A stretch of 64,000 nt of DNA, from the NCBI RefSeq assembly GCF_018129995.1, contig NZ_JAFCKS010000009.1, positions 1 through 64,000 of the forward strand, in the 5' to 3' direction. Position numbers and translations under genes: made by a program. The notes under the pieces are model-generated. The model was given only the letters and a program-made list of their open reading frames with translations, did no database searches and had not been told where the DNA came from. Shown piece after piece: positions 37,196 to 45,057 of this stretch. Source of the DNA: Bradyrhizobium sp. SZCCT0153 (GTDB taxonomy: Bacteria; Pseudomonadota; Alphaproteobacteria; Rhizobiales; Xanthobacteraceae). Every line of letters starts with the position of its first letter. Position 1 is the stretch's first letter.

Positions 37196-37597
37196 ATGAG
37201 CATTTTCGGAAAAATCATGGGCGCGATCTTCGGCAGCCACCCGGCTTCCGCCGCGCCCGCAGGCGGCGCTCCCTCGGGCAGCGCGCCCGCAGGCGCCGCT
37301 CCAGGTGGATCGGCGCCTGCTGCCGCGCCCGCGTCGACAGTGGACGTTGCTGCGATCGTCGACGCGGCGGTCGCGGCGCACAAGGGCGAGAAGCTCGAAT
37401 GGCGCACCTCGATCGTCGACCTCATGAAGGCGCTCGACATCGACTCCAGCCTTGCTGCGCGCAAGGATCTCGCCAAGGAGCTCGGCTACACCGGCGACAC
37501 CAACGATTCCGCGAGCATGAACGTCTGGCTGCACAAGCAGGTGATGTCAAAGCTCGCCGCCAATGGCGGCAAGCTGCCGCCGGAAATCAAGCACTGA
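37196..37597 (+). CDS. DUF3597-family protein
   Basis: A 133-residue soluble protein: MSIFGKIMGAIFG, a low-complexity Ala/Pro/Gly/Ser linker (residues 15-45), then the DUF3597 core with KGEKLEWRTSIVDLMKALDI, SSLAARKDLAKELGYTGD and the ending MNVWLHKQVMSKLAANGGKL. The core resembles a helical YgaU-like/LysM-neighbouring domain of unknown role. GGGAGC precedes the ATG. A strong terminator follows directly. Confidence 0.88.
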   Translation: MSIFGKIMGAIFGSHPASAAPAGGAPSGSAPAGAAPGGSAPAAAPASTVDVAAIVDAAVAAHKGEKLEWRTSIVDLMKALDIDSSLAARKDLAKELGYTGDTNDSASMNVWLHKQVMSKLAANGGKLPPEIKH

Positions 37598-37620
37598 CCG
37601 ATCGTTCGGTTGCAAGCCAA

Positions 37621-37648
37621 GGGCCCGCGCGATGCCGCGGGCCCTTTT
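37621..37648. terminator. Rho-independent terminator after DUF3597 gene
   Basis: GGGCCCGCG at 37621-37629 pairs with CGCGGGCCC at 37636-37644, and TTTT follows on the plus strand. It lies five bases before the end of the convergent GNAT gene. Confidence 0.8.
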
Positions 37649-37652
37649 GCTT

Positions 37653-37928
37653 TCAGGCCAGCAAATCGGCATCTTCCGGATGCCTGTCGAGATAGTCGAC
37701 GACGAAGCCGCAGCCGGGGATCACCTTGTTGCCGTCGCGGCGGATCAAGTCGAGCGCGCCCTTGACGAGCTCGGATGCGATGCCGCGGCCGCGGAGCGCG
37801 CGCGGCGTCTCGGTGTGGGTGATGATGACCGCCGATGGCGTCAGCCGGTAATTGGCGAAGGCGATTTCGTTGCCGACATCGAGCTCGAAGCGGCTTCTAT
37901 CCTTGTTATCGCGTACCGATGCCGCCAT
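37653..37928 (-). CDS. Small GNAT-like acetyltransferase (YjdJ type), copy 1
   Basis: A 91-residue protein of the short GCN5-related family (Acetyltransf_CG). It shows RFELDVGNEIAFANYRL, ITHTETPRALRGRGIASELV (acetyl-CoA loop RGRGIA) and VIPGCGFVVDYLDRHPED. These mini-GNATs lack most of the normal GNAT fold; substrates are unknown. The ATG at 37928 gives the usual length. A paralogue of the same length is encoded at 38663-38938, also on the minus strand, with the SPW-repeat gene between them. Confidence 0.88.
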   Translation of the reverse strand: MAASVRDNKDRSRFELDVGNEIAFANYRLTPSAVIITHTETPRALRGRGIASELVKGALDLIRRDGNKVIPGCGFVVDYLDRHPEDADLLA

Positions 37929-38226
37929 GCAAAATCCTTCCGAAGTGCGTATTGCTTGCCGATCTAGGAAGCCCGATCCCGCCCTTGGCAAGCGAGGCCA
38001 GAGGGGGCGCACGGGAGATATCTGCAAACGCGCATCCCTGTGGCCGCAGCGCAATAGGTCTTGTCCCGCAAGAGTCTAATAATTCCCGACATCGCTCTTG
38101 CAAGTTCCACGGCGACTCCCACGTCTTTTGGAGGACATACGCCCGAATGCGGCCGGCAGGTCGCCAGACATTCGGTATGTCACGATCGCCAGCCGCAGAC
38201 GTATGCCTCTGTTGTAGGAGGGTACT

Positions 38227-38625
38227 ATGTCGGACTTTGGTTTCTTGAATACTCATCGAACATGGGAAGATTGGTGCGGGATGCTGCTCGGCGCGCTGAT
38301 TGTCGTTTCGCCGTGGTTCCCTATCCAGGATCGGTCGCCCATCGCCGGACACGAGATGATGATCCTGAACGCGGTCGCAGTCGGCCTGATCGTGTTTGGC
38401 ATCAGCCAGCTCGAGTATGTCGCGCTGCAACGCTGGCAAGAGGTGACGACGATCCTGGTCGGATTGTGGCTCATCGCCTCGCCCTATGTCCTCGGCTATT
38501 CCGGTGAAGGCTTTGTCCGCATCTACCATACGAGCCTCGGTGCGATGGTGGTGCTGCTCGGCGTGCTCCAGCTCTGGCAGGACTGGGATTTGAATGACCA
38601 GGACATGCTCAGGCATGGGCATTAG
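38227..38625 (+). CDS. SPW-repeat membrane protein
   Basis: A 132-residue protein with four hydrophobic segments and two copies of the SPW-type motif: LIVVSPWFPIQDRSP and WLIASPYVLGYSG. The N-terminal segment WEDWCGMLLGALI is typical. Function is unknown; members are common in Rhizobiales and actinobacteria. TAGGAGGGTACT before the ATG is a strong ribosome-binding site. It is flanked by two small GNAT genes facing the other way. Confidence 0.88.
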   Translation: MSDFGFLNTHRTWEDWCGMLLGALIVVSPWFPIQDRSPIAGHEMMILNAVAVGLIVFGISQLEYVALQRWQEVTTILVGLWLIASPYVLGYSGEGFVRIYHTSLGAMVVLLGVLQLWQDWDLNDQDMLRHGH

Positions 38626-38662
38626 GCCGTAGGCGAGGCCCGTCAGCAGCGGGCCTGCGCGC

Positions 38663-38938
38663 TCATCGCTCCATCAGGTCCTGATAGTCGGGGTGCTTCT
38701 CGATCCACGCCTTCACGAACGGGCATTGCGGGATCAGCTTCAATCCGGCGGCGCGGACCTGGTCGAGCGCGCCTTGCACCAGCTTTGAGCCGACACCCTT
38801 GCCGCCGAGCTCCTTCGGCACCTCCGTGTGCTCGAACGTGATGAATTTGCCGTCGAGCTTGTAGTGTTCGGTGGCAAGATAGCCCTCCACCTCCAGCTCG
38901 AAGCGGTGATGGTCCCTGTTGTCGATGACGTCGCTCAT
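38663..38938 (-). CDS. Small GNAT-like acetyltransferase (YjdJ type), copy 2
   Basis: A 91-residue paralogue of the 37653-37928 product. It shows HHRFELEVEGYLATEHYKLD, FEHTEVPKELGGKGVGSKLV with the acetyl-CoA loop GGKGVG, and LIPQCPFVKAWIEKHPDYQD. This copy has the more canonical YjdJ/YidJ sequence. Its ATG at 38938 lies 12 bases after the stop of the upstream minus-strand gene, so the two are probably co-transcribed. Confidence 0.88.
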   Translation of the reverse strand: MSDVIDNRDHHRFELEVEGYLATEHYKLDGKFITFEHTEVPKELGGKGVGSKLVQGALDQVRAAGLKLIPQCPFVKAWIEKHPDYQDLMER

Positions 38939-38949
38939 GGCGTCTCCGG

Positions 38950-39465
38950 TCAGCTCTTCAGCGAGTCCGTCAGCATCTTGCGGATCGACCAGGCTTCGCC
39001 TTCGGACGAGCCCTTGATGTCGTCGATCTTCCAAGTGCTGGCCTCGCGCACGAAGTCGTAACGCACGATCAGGTCGGCCGGTTTCCGGTCGTTGCGGTGG
39101 CCGGTGATGGTCACCGCGAACGTCGCCTTGTCGGCCCCCATCTTCTCCGCGTCAACCTTGAATGACTTCACGTCGGGTTCCTGCGAGTTGGTGACGGGAT
39201 CGAAATCGACCGGTCCGACGTCGCCCTTGGGCGTGTGCGCATCCGCCTTGGCCCACAGCGCGATCAGCGCCTTGGAGAGATATTGGCTCTTGGCCGCCTT
39301 GTCCTCGATGATGAAGGCACCGCCGCCATCGCCCTTGCCATTGGCCGCGCGGGTGTAGATCGCGGTCACGATGGCGACGGGATCGCCGGGGGCGGGCATC
39401 ACGGCGAATGCCGGGGAGGTACTGGCAAGCAGAGAGGCGACGACGAAGGTCCGGCGGGTGAGCAT
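38950..39465 (-). CDS. Secreted protein, possibly DUF3828 family
   Basis: A 171-residue precursor. The N-terminus MLTRRTFVVASLLASTSPAFA is a signal peptide with twin arginines (RRTFVV), a possible Tat substrate. The mature part contains AIVTAIYTRAANGKGDGG, DPVTNSQEPDVKSFKVD and a C-terminal KPADLIVRYDFVREASTWKIDDI, which resembles the NTF2-like DUF3828 proteins; this family call is from pattern memory. It is upstream of the second mini-GNAT gene on the same strand. Confidence 0.72.
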   Translation of the reverse strand: MLTRRTFVVASLLASTSPAFAVMPAPGDPVAIVTAIYTRAANGKGDGGGAFIIEDKAAKSQYLSKALIALWAKADAHTPKGDVGPVDFDPVTNSQEPDVKSFKVDAEKMGADKATFAVTITGHRNDRKPADLIVRYDFVREASTWKIDDIKGSSEGEAWSIRKMLTDSLKS

Positions 39466-39554
39466 GAAATGTCCCTGGGGTGATGGCGCGCGACGACAGG
39501 CCGGCGGCCGGAGTCAGCGCGCATCTGTGTAGACCAATGGAGCGGCCGTTCGGT

Positions 39555-39914
39555 TCAATCGGTCGCTTTGGCCAGCCGCGCATCCTCGGGCTGCGGCTGC
39601 GGGCGGAGGCAGCCCTGGCAGATGACGAGGGAGCGGTTGACCCTCGCGTCCTGCTCGGCCTCGATGCCGTCCTGGGCCTGCCACCATTCCTTCGAATAGG
39701 GTTGAAGCCCGGCTTGCGCCCCGTTGCGCTCGGATCGGGCCGCGGTCCGCGCAGGTGCGGAGGCCGCACGCGGCTGATTGGGATTCTCGCCGGCGCCATC
39801 CCAGGCATAGCGCGCCGGCTTGAAGGCGGGATCGGACGCCAGATGGGCTTGCGGGCCCACGGCACATCCGGCGAGCGCCAGCGACAACAGGAGGAAGGCG
39901 GGCACTTTGACCAT
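39555..39914 (-). CDS. Small lipoprotein of unknown function
   Basis: A 119-residue lipoprotein precursor: MVKVPAFLLLSLALAGCAVG gives lipobox LAGC with lipid-modified C17. The mature part is polar, with WDGAGENPNQPRAAS and YSKEWWQAQDGIEAEQDARV, and a C-terminal CQGC pair about 20 residues from the end. No domain recognised. A longer in-frame start would add an Arg-rich leader and overlap the divergent neighbour, so the ATG at 39914 is chosen. Confidence 0.75.
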   Translation of the reverse strand: MVKVPAFLLLSLALAGCAVGPQAHLASDPAFKPARYAWDGAGENPNQPRAASAPARTAARSERNGAQAGLQPYSKEWWQAQDGIEAEQDARVNRSLVICQGCLRPQPQPEDARLAKATD

Positions 39915-40008
39915 GATGCGGCACTCTGTACGCGGAGACTGATCAAGGGTGCGCCGATCATGTTTAAAATTCCCTGAACGATTGCGGCCTCGGCTGCGAC
40001 CAACGCGA

Positions 40009-40506
40009 ATGCGATATCTCGTCTTCCTGCTCGCTCTCTTCGCCACCGCTGCGCGTGCCGAGGAGGCAAAACCGTTCAACCCCTCCGATTATCCGCCCGG
40101 GGTGCAGAAGGCGCTGCACTATGCCAATGAGGAATGCGAGAGCCAGGGCGGCGGCGCGGTGACCTTTGCGGCGGACACGGTGCGCAAGATCGATCTGACC
40201 GGCGACGGCCGCGACGACTACGTCGTCGACTTCCGCGACACCAAATGCGGGGAGCGCGAGACCACCTATTGCGGAACCGGCGGCTGCGTCATGACCATCC
40301 TGGTGACGCTGCCGGATGGCGGCGTGCGCCCGGTGTTCGACGGCTATGTGCGCAGCTACAAGATCGTGGCGCCGCCGATCAAGCGCGGCGCCGCGCGCAC
40401 GATCCGATTCGACCTGCATGGCAGCTTCTGCGGCGGCTTTGGCGCGCAGGCCTGCTGGAAAGAGAAGGCCATTACGGCGACGCCGTTCGCATTCAGGCAG
40501 CCGTAA
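40009..40506 (+). CDS. Secreted cysteine-containing protein of unknown function
   Basis: A 165-residue precursor with signal peptide MRYLVFLLALFATAARA. The mature protein has an FG-GAP/EF-hand-like segment KIDLTGDGRDDYVVDFRD and several cysteines (NEECESQGG, DTKCGERETTYCGTGGCVM, GSFCGGFGAQACW) that probably form disulfides. I cannot name the family, though proteins of this shape are common in Rhizobiales. It is divergent from the lipoprotein gene at 39555, with under 100 bases between starts, and precedes the acyl-CoA synthetase gene. Confidence 0.78.
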   Translation: MRYLVFLLALFATAARAEEAKPFNPSDYPPGVQKALHYANEECESQGGGAVTFAADTVRKIDLTGDGRDDYVVDFRDTKCGERETTYCGTGGCVMTILVTLPDGGVRPVFDGYVRSYKIVAPPIKRGAARTIRFDLHGSFCGGFGAQACWKEKAITATPFAFRQP

Positions 40507-40611
40507 GGCAGGTGTGCGGCCGGTGGTCTTGCAGGGGCGCGTTCGATGGCGATAAATGGGCTGCAATGAGCGGGCGGCTCGCGTGCCGTCCGCCGCCCAA
40601 GAGGAAGCCCG

Positions 40612-42219
40612 ATGCAGCCCCTGCGCATGTCCCGCCGCGTCATGAATCTCGCTTACATGCTGACCCAGAATGCGCGGCGGCATGGGGCGCGTCCCGGCTT
40701 CGTCTGGGGTGACAAATCCTGGACCTGGCGCGAGATCGATGCGCAGGTCTCGGCGCTCGCCGCCGCACTCGCCGCGCGTGGTATCGCCAAGGGCGACCGC
40801 ATCCTCGTCCATTCCAAGAACGGCGACGAGATGTTTCTCTCGATGTTCGCGGCGTTCCGGCTTGGCGCCGTCTGGGTGCCCACCAATTTCCGCCTGATGC
40901 CGGACGAGGTGACCTATCTCGCTCAGGCCTCCGGTGCGAAGGCGTTTCTGTGCCATGTCGATTTTCCCGAGCACGCCGCGGCCGTGAGCGGTGGCGCGCT
41001 GGAATTCACCTGGAGCATCGACGGCGAGGCCGCCTTCGGCGAGCGCTCGGTGGCTGATGCCATCGCTTCGCAGGCCGGCAGTACCGTAGAGAACGTTGCG
41101 GTCGAGCACGACGATCCCTGCTGGTTCTTCTTCACCTCCGGCACCACCGGCCGCTCCAAGGCTGCGGTGCTGACTCATGGCCAGATGGGCTTTGTCGTCA
41201 CCAATCATCTTGCCGATCTGACGCCAGGCGTCACCGAAGACGATGCCTCGCTGGTGGTGGCGCCGCTGTCGCATGGCGCCGGCGTGCATCAGCTGGTGCA
41301 GGCCGCGCGCGGTGTGCGGACCGTGCTGCTGCCGACCGAGAAGTTCGACATCGACGAGGCGTTCCGCCTGATCGAGACACATCGGGTCGCCAATCTCTTC
41401 ACCGTGCCGACGATCCTGAAGATGATGGTCGAGCATCCGGCGGTGGACAAATACGATCATTCTTCGCTGCGCCATGTGATCTATGCGGGCGCGCCGATGT
41501 ATCGCGAGGACCAGAAGGCCGCGCTGAAGAAGCTCGGCAAGGTCATCGTGCAGTATTTCGGTCTCGGCGAGGTCACCGGCAACATCACCGTGCTGCCGGC
41601 GGCGCTGCATGATCCCGAGGATGGTCCGCATGCGAAGATCGGCACCTGCGGCTTCGAGCGCACCGGAATGCAGGTCTCGATCCAGGACGACGAGGGCCGC
41701 GAACTCGCGGCCAACCAGAGCGGCGAGATCTGCGTGATCGGCCCCGCCGTGCTCGCCGGCTACTACGACAACCCTGAAGCCAATGCGAAGGCGTTCCGCA
41801 ATGGCTGGTTCCGCACCGGCGATCTCGGCCACATGGACGAGGAGGGGTTCGTCTACATCACCGGCCGCGCCTCCGACATGTACATCTCCGGCGGCTCCAA
41901 CATCTATCCGCGCGAGATCGAGGAGAAGATCCTGACGCATCCTGCGGTCGGTGAGGTCGCCGTGCTCGGCGTGCCCGATGCGACCTGGGGCGAGGTCGGC
42001 GTCGCCGTCTGCGTTGCGCGTGAGGGCGAGAAGCCGGTGAGTGAAGCGGAGATGGCGGCGTTCCTGTTGCCGAAGGTGCCGCGCTACAAGATGCCGAAGC
42101 GCTTCTTCTTCTGGGAGGCGTTGCCGAAATCCGGCTATGGCAAGATTCCAAAACGCATGGTGCGCGACGAGCTCGAGGCACGCGGGCTGCTCGACCTCGA
42201 CAAGACGAAGACGGGCTGA
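40612..42219 (+). CDS. Acyl-CoA synthetase (AMP-forming)
   Basis: A 535-residue member of the ANL superfamily that adenylates a carboxylic acid and transfers it to CoA. The P-loop-like SGTTGRSKAAVLTHGQ is at about 176-191, followed by the FGLGEVTGN motif, WFRTGDLGHMDEEGFVYITG (hinge Asp region) and the C-terminal domain ending PKSGYGKIPKRMVRDEL with the catalytic lysine. Substrate cannot be told; a medium- or long-chain or aromatic acid is likely. It is followed nine bases later by a DUF296 gene, so the two are probably co-expressed. Confidence 0.92.
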   Translation: MQPLRMSRRVMNLAYMLTQNARRHGARPGFVWGDKSWTWREIDAQVSALAAALAARGIAKGDRILVHSKNGDEMFLSMFAAFRLGAVWVPTNFRLMPDEVTYLAQASGAKAFLCHVDFPEHAAAVSGGALEFTWSIDGEAAFGERSVADAIASQAGSTVENVAVEHDDPCWFFFTSGTTGRSKAAVLTHGQMGFVVTNHLADLTPGVTEDDASLVVAPLSHGAGVHQLVQAARGVRTVLLPTEKFDIDEAFRLIETHRVANLFTVPTILKMMVEHPAVDKYDHSSLRHVIYAGAPMYREDQKAALKKLGKVIVQYFGLGEVTGNITVLPAALHDPEDGPHAKIGTCGFERTGMQVSIQDDEGRELAANQSGEICVIGPAVLAGYYDNPEANAKAFRNGWFRTGDLGHMDEEGFVYITGRASDMYISGGSNIYPREIEEKILTHPAVGEVAVLGVPDATWGEVGVAVCVAREGEKPVSEAEMAAFLLPKVPRYKMPKRFFFWEALPKSGYGKIPKRMVRDELEARGLLDLDKTKTG

Positions 42220-42228
42220 GCGCAGGTC

Positions 42229-43089
42229 ATGCGGAGCATCAAGCAGCCGGGCGCGCCAGTCGCAGAACGCATCCAATGGGTGGAGGCGAGGGGGCGCGCT
42301 TTCTCCTTCGCGCTTCAGGCCGGTGTGCCGCTGCTGGAGGCCGCGCGCCGCGGTTTCGCCGCCGAAGGCTTTGCCGGCGGCGTGCTGAACTTCGGTAGCG
42401 GCGCGGTCGGGCCGTTCGCTTACGTCATGCCGGCACTGTCGAAGACCGGCGAGAATGCTGCGTTCTACAGCGATACATATCGCCCCGCGGGCCTGACGCG
42501 CGTGAAGTTCGGCAGCATGACGCTCGGTATGCGCGACGGCGCGCCGTTCTTTCATTGCCACGGGCTGTGGACCGAGGCGGACGGCAAGCCAGGCGGCGGC
42601 CACATGATGCCGGACGAGACTGTTGTCGCAGAACCGTTCGAGGTCGAGGCCTTCGGTCTCGATGGTGCGATGTTCACCACCGAGCCCGACCCCGAGACCA
42701 ATTTCAAGCTGTTCGGGCCGGTCGCCTCCGCGAGCACCGGCGCGCGCACGACCAGCCGCGCCTTCGCGCTCCGGCTGCGCCCCAACCAGGATTTTGCCGG
42801 CTGCCTCGAAGAGTTCTGCCGCGCGCGCGGCATCGCGCGCGCGAAAATCCACGGCGGCGTCGGCTCGACCGTCGGCGCGCGTTTCATCCATGGCGACGTG
42901 ACCGAGCCGTTCGCAACGGAGCTTGCGGTGACGGCCGGGACGATCGCGCCGGGCCCTTCGGGTGCGCTCGAAGCCGCACTGGATGCCGCCCTGATCGACT
43001 ACACCGGCGGCATTGCGGAGGGCCGTCTGATCCGTGGCGACAATCCCGTGCTGATGACCATGGAGCTGGTGCTCGAGGTGTTGGGCTAG
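42229..43089 (+). CDS. Tandem PPC/DUF296-domain protein
   Basis: A 286-residue protein made of two related halves, about residues 15-145 and 155-285, each resembling the PPC/DUF296 fold: FSFALQAGVPLLEAARRGF and later FALRLRPNQDFAGCLEEFCR, with MRDGAPFFHCHGLW and IHGGVGSTVGARF. In plants PPC domains join AT-hook proteins; the bacterial role is unknown. An HxH pair (HCH) in the first half could bind metal. It directly follows the acyl-CoA synthetase gene. Confidence 0.75.
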   Translation: MRSIKQPGAPVAERIQWVEARGRAFSFALQAGVPLLEAARRGFAAEGFAGGVLNFGSGAVGPFAYVMPALSKTGENAAFYSDTYRPAGLTRVKFGSMTLGMRDGAPFFHCHGLWTEADGKPGGGHMMPDETVVAEPFEVEAFGLDGAMFTTEPDPETNFKLFGPVASASTGARTTSRAFALRLRPNQDFAGCLEEFCRARGIARAKIHGGVGSTVGARFIHGDVTEPFATELAVTAGTIAPGPSGALEAALDAALIDYTGGIAEGRLIRGDNPVLMTMELVLEVLG

Positions 43090-43105
43090 GATCGGCGAGC
43101 GGTCA

Positions 43106-43413
43106 TCAGGGGTGAGAACGTAGCTTGGCAATGGCCAGGTACGTAGATTGACTTACCCCTGAGTTCGATCCTTGAAAGAGGTCGAGCAATGGAGATTGGC
43201 CCTGACCGGTGCTCTGGCTGTTTCTGACGTCATACATCGCGGAGAAACGGTTCAACAGCTTTGCAACTTTCGCGGGATCGGACAGATCCTTGATCTTCAA
43301 GAATTTGTCCACGACTTGGCTTGCTGATCGATCGGCATCGCAGCCATCGAGTCAGGCAGATCGAACGTGGTCCTGAACACCTCCGAAAGAACGCGGGTGC
43401 GCGCCCCAACGAG
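43106..43413 (-). pseudogene. Frameshifted 3' remnant of a DUF1217 flagellar-type gene
   Basis: Two minus-strand frames join to give one DUF1217-like C-terminus. The upstream frame (43413 to about 43310) reads VLSEVFRTTFDLPDSMAAMP then IDQQAK; the downstream frame (about 43312 to 43106) reads KIKDLSDPAKVAKLLNRFSA, MYDVRNS and a typical end STYLAIAKLRSHP. A one-base shift around 43305-43320 separates them, and nothing recognisable is left of the N-terminal three quarters. DUF1217 genes belong to rhizobial flagellar clusters; no other flagellar gene is visible here. The family call is from pattern memory. Confidence 0.6.
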
Positions 43414-43509
43414 GCCATGAACAGGTCTCCCCTCGGCCGCAAAATGAGCTACGATGATCCCAGCGCGCTTCAAGTCGCGCACGATCAACGAGACGCATGG
43501 GGAAACGAG

Positions 43510-44091
43510 ATGAGGGTGACGATTGGACGGCGCATGGTCTTGGCCGCGGTGCTGACTGCCGCGAGTGCGGCGGCTTTGGCGGCGGCGTTTGGCCCGGCTT
43601 CTACACCGGCCTGGGCGCATGGGCCGACCCGGCAGAAGGTGCGCGAATCCATCGAGATCAACGCAGCCCCGGCCAAAGTGTGGGCCGCAATCGGCAATTT
43701 CCAGGACATGAGCTGGCTCCCGCCGGTCACCAAGACCGAGGGCGAGAAGGGCAACGAGATCGGCGCCACGCGGAAGCTGACGCTGACGGGAGGCGCGACC
43801 GTCGACGAGGAGCTCTACAAGTTCGACGCCGCCGCGATGACCTATTCCTACCGGATCACCACCGTTGACGTGAAGGTGCTGCCGGTCACCAATTATTCCT
43901 CGACGCTGACGGTGACGCCGAGCGCTGACGGCAAGGGCTCGACCCTGGAATGGGCTGGTGCGTTCTACCGCGGCTTTCCCAACAACGACCCGCCGCCGGA
44001 GCTGAGCGACGAGGCTGCCAAGACCGCTGTGAGCGGGCTCTACAAGGCCGGCCTCGCGGCGCTGAAGAAGAAGGTCGAGAGCGGAAGCTGA
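43510..44091 (+). CDS. MxaD-like SRPBCC-fold periplasmic protein
   Basis: A 193-residue precursor: a basic start and hydrophobic signal (MRVTIGRRMVLAAVLTAASA, cleavage near PAWA), then an SRPBCC/polyketide-cyclase domain with SIEINAAPAKVWAAIGNFQD, NEIGATRKLTLTGGATVDEE, VKVLPVTNYSSTLTV and GAFYRGFPNNDPPPELSDEA. This sequence pattern fits MxaD, an accessory protein of PQQ methanol dehydrogenase systems. No dehydrogenase gene adjoins. The ATG at 43510 follows GGGGAAACGAG. The beta-propeller gene starts two bases after its stop. Confidence 0.85.
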   Translation: MRVTIGRRMVLAAVLTAASAAALAAAFGPASTPAWAHGPTRQKVRESIEINAAPAKVWAAIGNFQDMSWLPPVTKTEGEKGNEIGATRKLTLTGGATVDEELYKFDAAAMTYSYRITTVDVKVLPVTNYSSTLTVTPSADGKGSTLEWAGAFYRGFPNNDPPPELSDEAAKTAVSGLYKAGLAALKKKVESGS

Positions 44092-44093
44092 CG

Positions 44094-45041
44094 GTGCGCA
44101 TCCCAGTCATGGCGGCACTGGCCGCCAGTCTTGCTTGCCTCGGCAGCGCCTTCGCCGAAGAGGCGTTCGTCACCAACCAGCTCAGCGACGATATGATGGT
44201 CGTGGACCTCGCCACGGCACGCAGCGTGGCGACCATCCCGATCGGCGGCAAGCCGGCGGGCGTCGCCGTCAGTGCCGACGGCCGATTTGCCTATGTCACG
44301 AGCCCGGACGCCAAGGCCGTAACTGTGGTGGACGCAGCAACGCGGCAGGTCGCGGGGCGGATCGAGGTCGGCGGCGGGCCGCTCGGCATTGCGGTCGCGC
44401 CCGATGGCAAGACGGTCTATGTCGCCGACTGGTACGCCGCGGCGGTGCGTGTGATCGACGCGGCGACGCGCAGCGTCACGGCCAGCATCGCAGTCGGCGC
44501 CTCGCCGTCGGGCCTGGCGGTGACACCTGATGGCAAGCTGCTGCTCTCGGCGGACCGCGACGACGACAGCGTCTCGGTCGTGGATACCGCGACGCGCCAA
44601 CGCAAGGCGACCATCAAGGTCGGCACGCGTCCGTTCGGTGTCACCATCGACGCCGAGGGCAAGCGCGCCTACACCGCCAATGTCGGCTCTGACGACGTCT
44701 CCGTGATCGACATCGCGGCAGGTCAGGCGATCGGTCGCGTGCCGGTCGGGATGCGTCCCTATGCGGTGGCGATGGCGCAGGGCCGCGGCTTCGTGACCGA
44801 CCAGTATGGCGGCACCGTCAGCGTGTTCGACCTGGCGACGCTGAAGCCGATCAAGCGCATCAATGTCGGCGACTATCCCGAAGGCATCAATGCGACCGCA
44901 GACGGCAAGCGCATCATCGTCGCCAATTGGGAGAGCAACACGCTTCATATCATCGATGCAGCCGAGCTGAAGGTCGTCGGCGAGGTCAAGGTGGGCGACG
45001 GCCCGCGCGCGTTCGGGGCGTTCTTGCGCAGGACGGAGTAG
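44094..45041 (+). CDS. Secreted YVTN-family beta-propeller protein
   Basis: A 315-residue precursor with signal VRIPVMAALAASLACLGSAF and seven repeated blades of the type VVDAATRQVAGRIEVGGGPL, GIAVAPDGKTVYVADW, ending EVKVGDGPRAFGAFL. Such propellers act as periplasmic partners in PQQ-dependent alcohol oxidation in several methylotroph-like clusters. The GTG at 44094 is chosen over ATG 44109 because it supplies the basic residue of the signal peptide and sits just behind the MxaD-like stop. Together they look like an accessory pair whose main enzyme is elsewhere. Confidence 0.85.
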   Translation: MRIPVMAALAASLACLGSAFAEEAFVTNQLSDDMMVVDLATARSVATIPIGGKPAGVAVSADGRFAYVTSPDAKAVTVVDAATRQVAGRIEVGGGPLGIAVAPDGKTVYVADWYAAAVRVIDAATRSVTASIAVGASPSGLAVTPDGKLLLSADRDDDSVSVVDTATRQRKATIKVGTRPFGVTIDAEGKRAYTANVGSDDVSVIDIAAGQAIGRVPVGMRPYAVAMAQGRGFVTDQYGGTVSVFDLATLKPIKRINVGDYPEGINATADGKRIIVANWESNTLHIIDAAELKVVGEVKVGDGPRAFGAFLRRTE

Positions 45042-45057
45042 GGGGCGGAGAGGCGAC

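Noticed and set aside
39964-43131. Minus-strand open frame of over 1,000 codons across the acyl-CoA synthetase and DUF296 genes
   Set aside because: It is antisense to two genes with clear motifs, is full of His, Arg and Gly as expected for a mirror frame of GC-rich coding DNA, and shows no domain.
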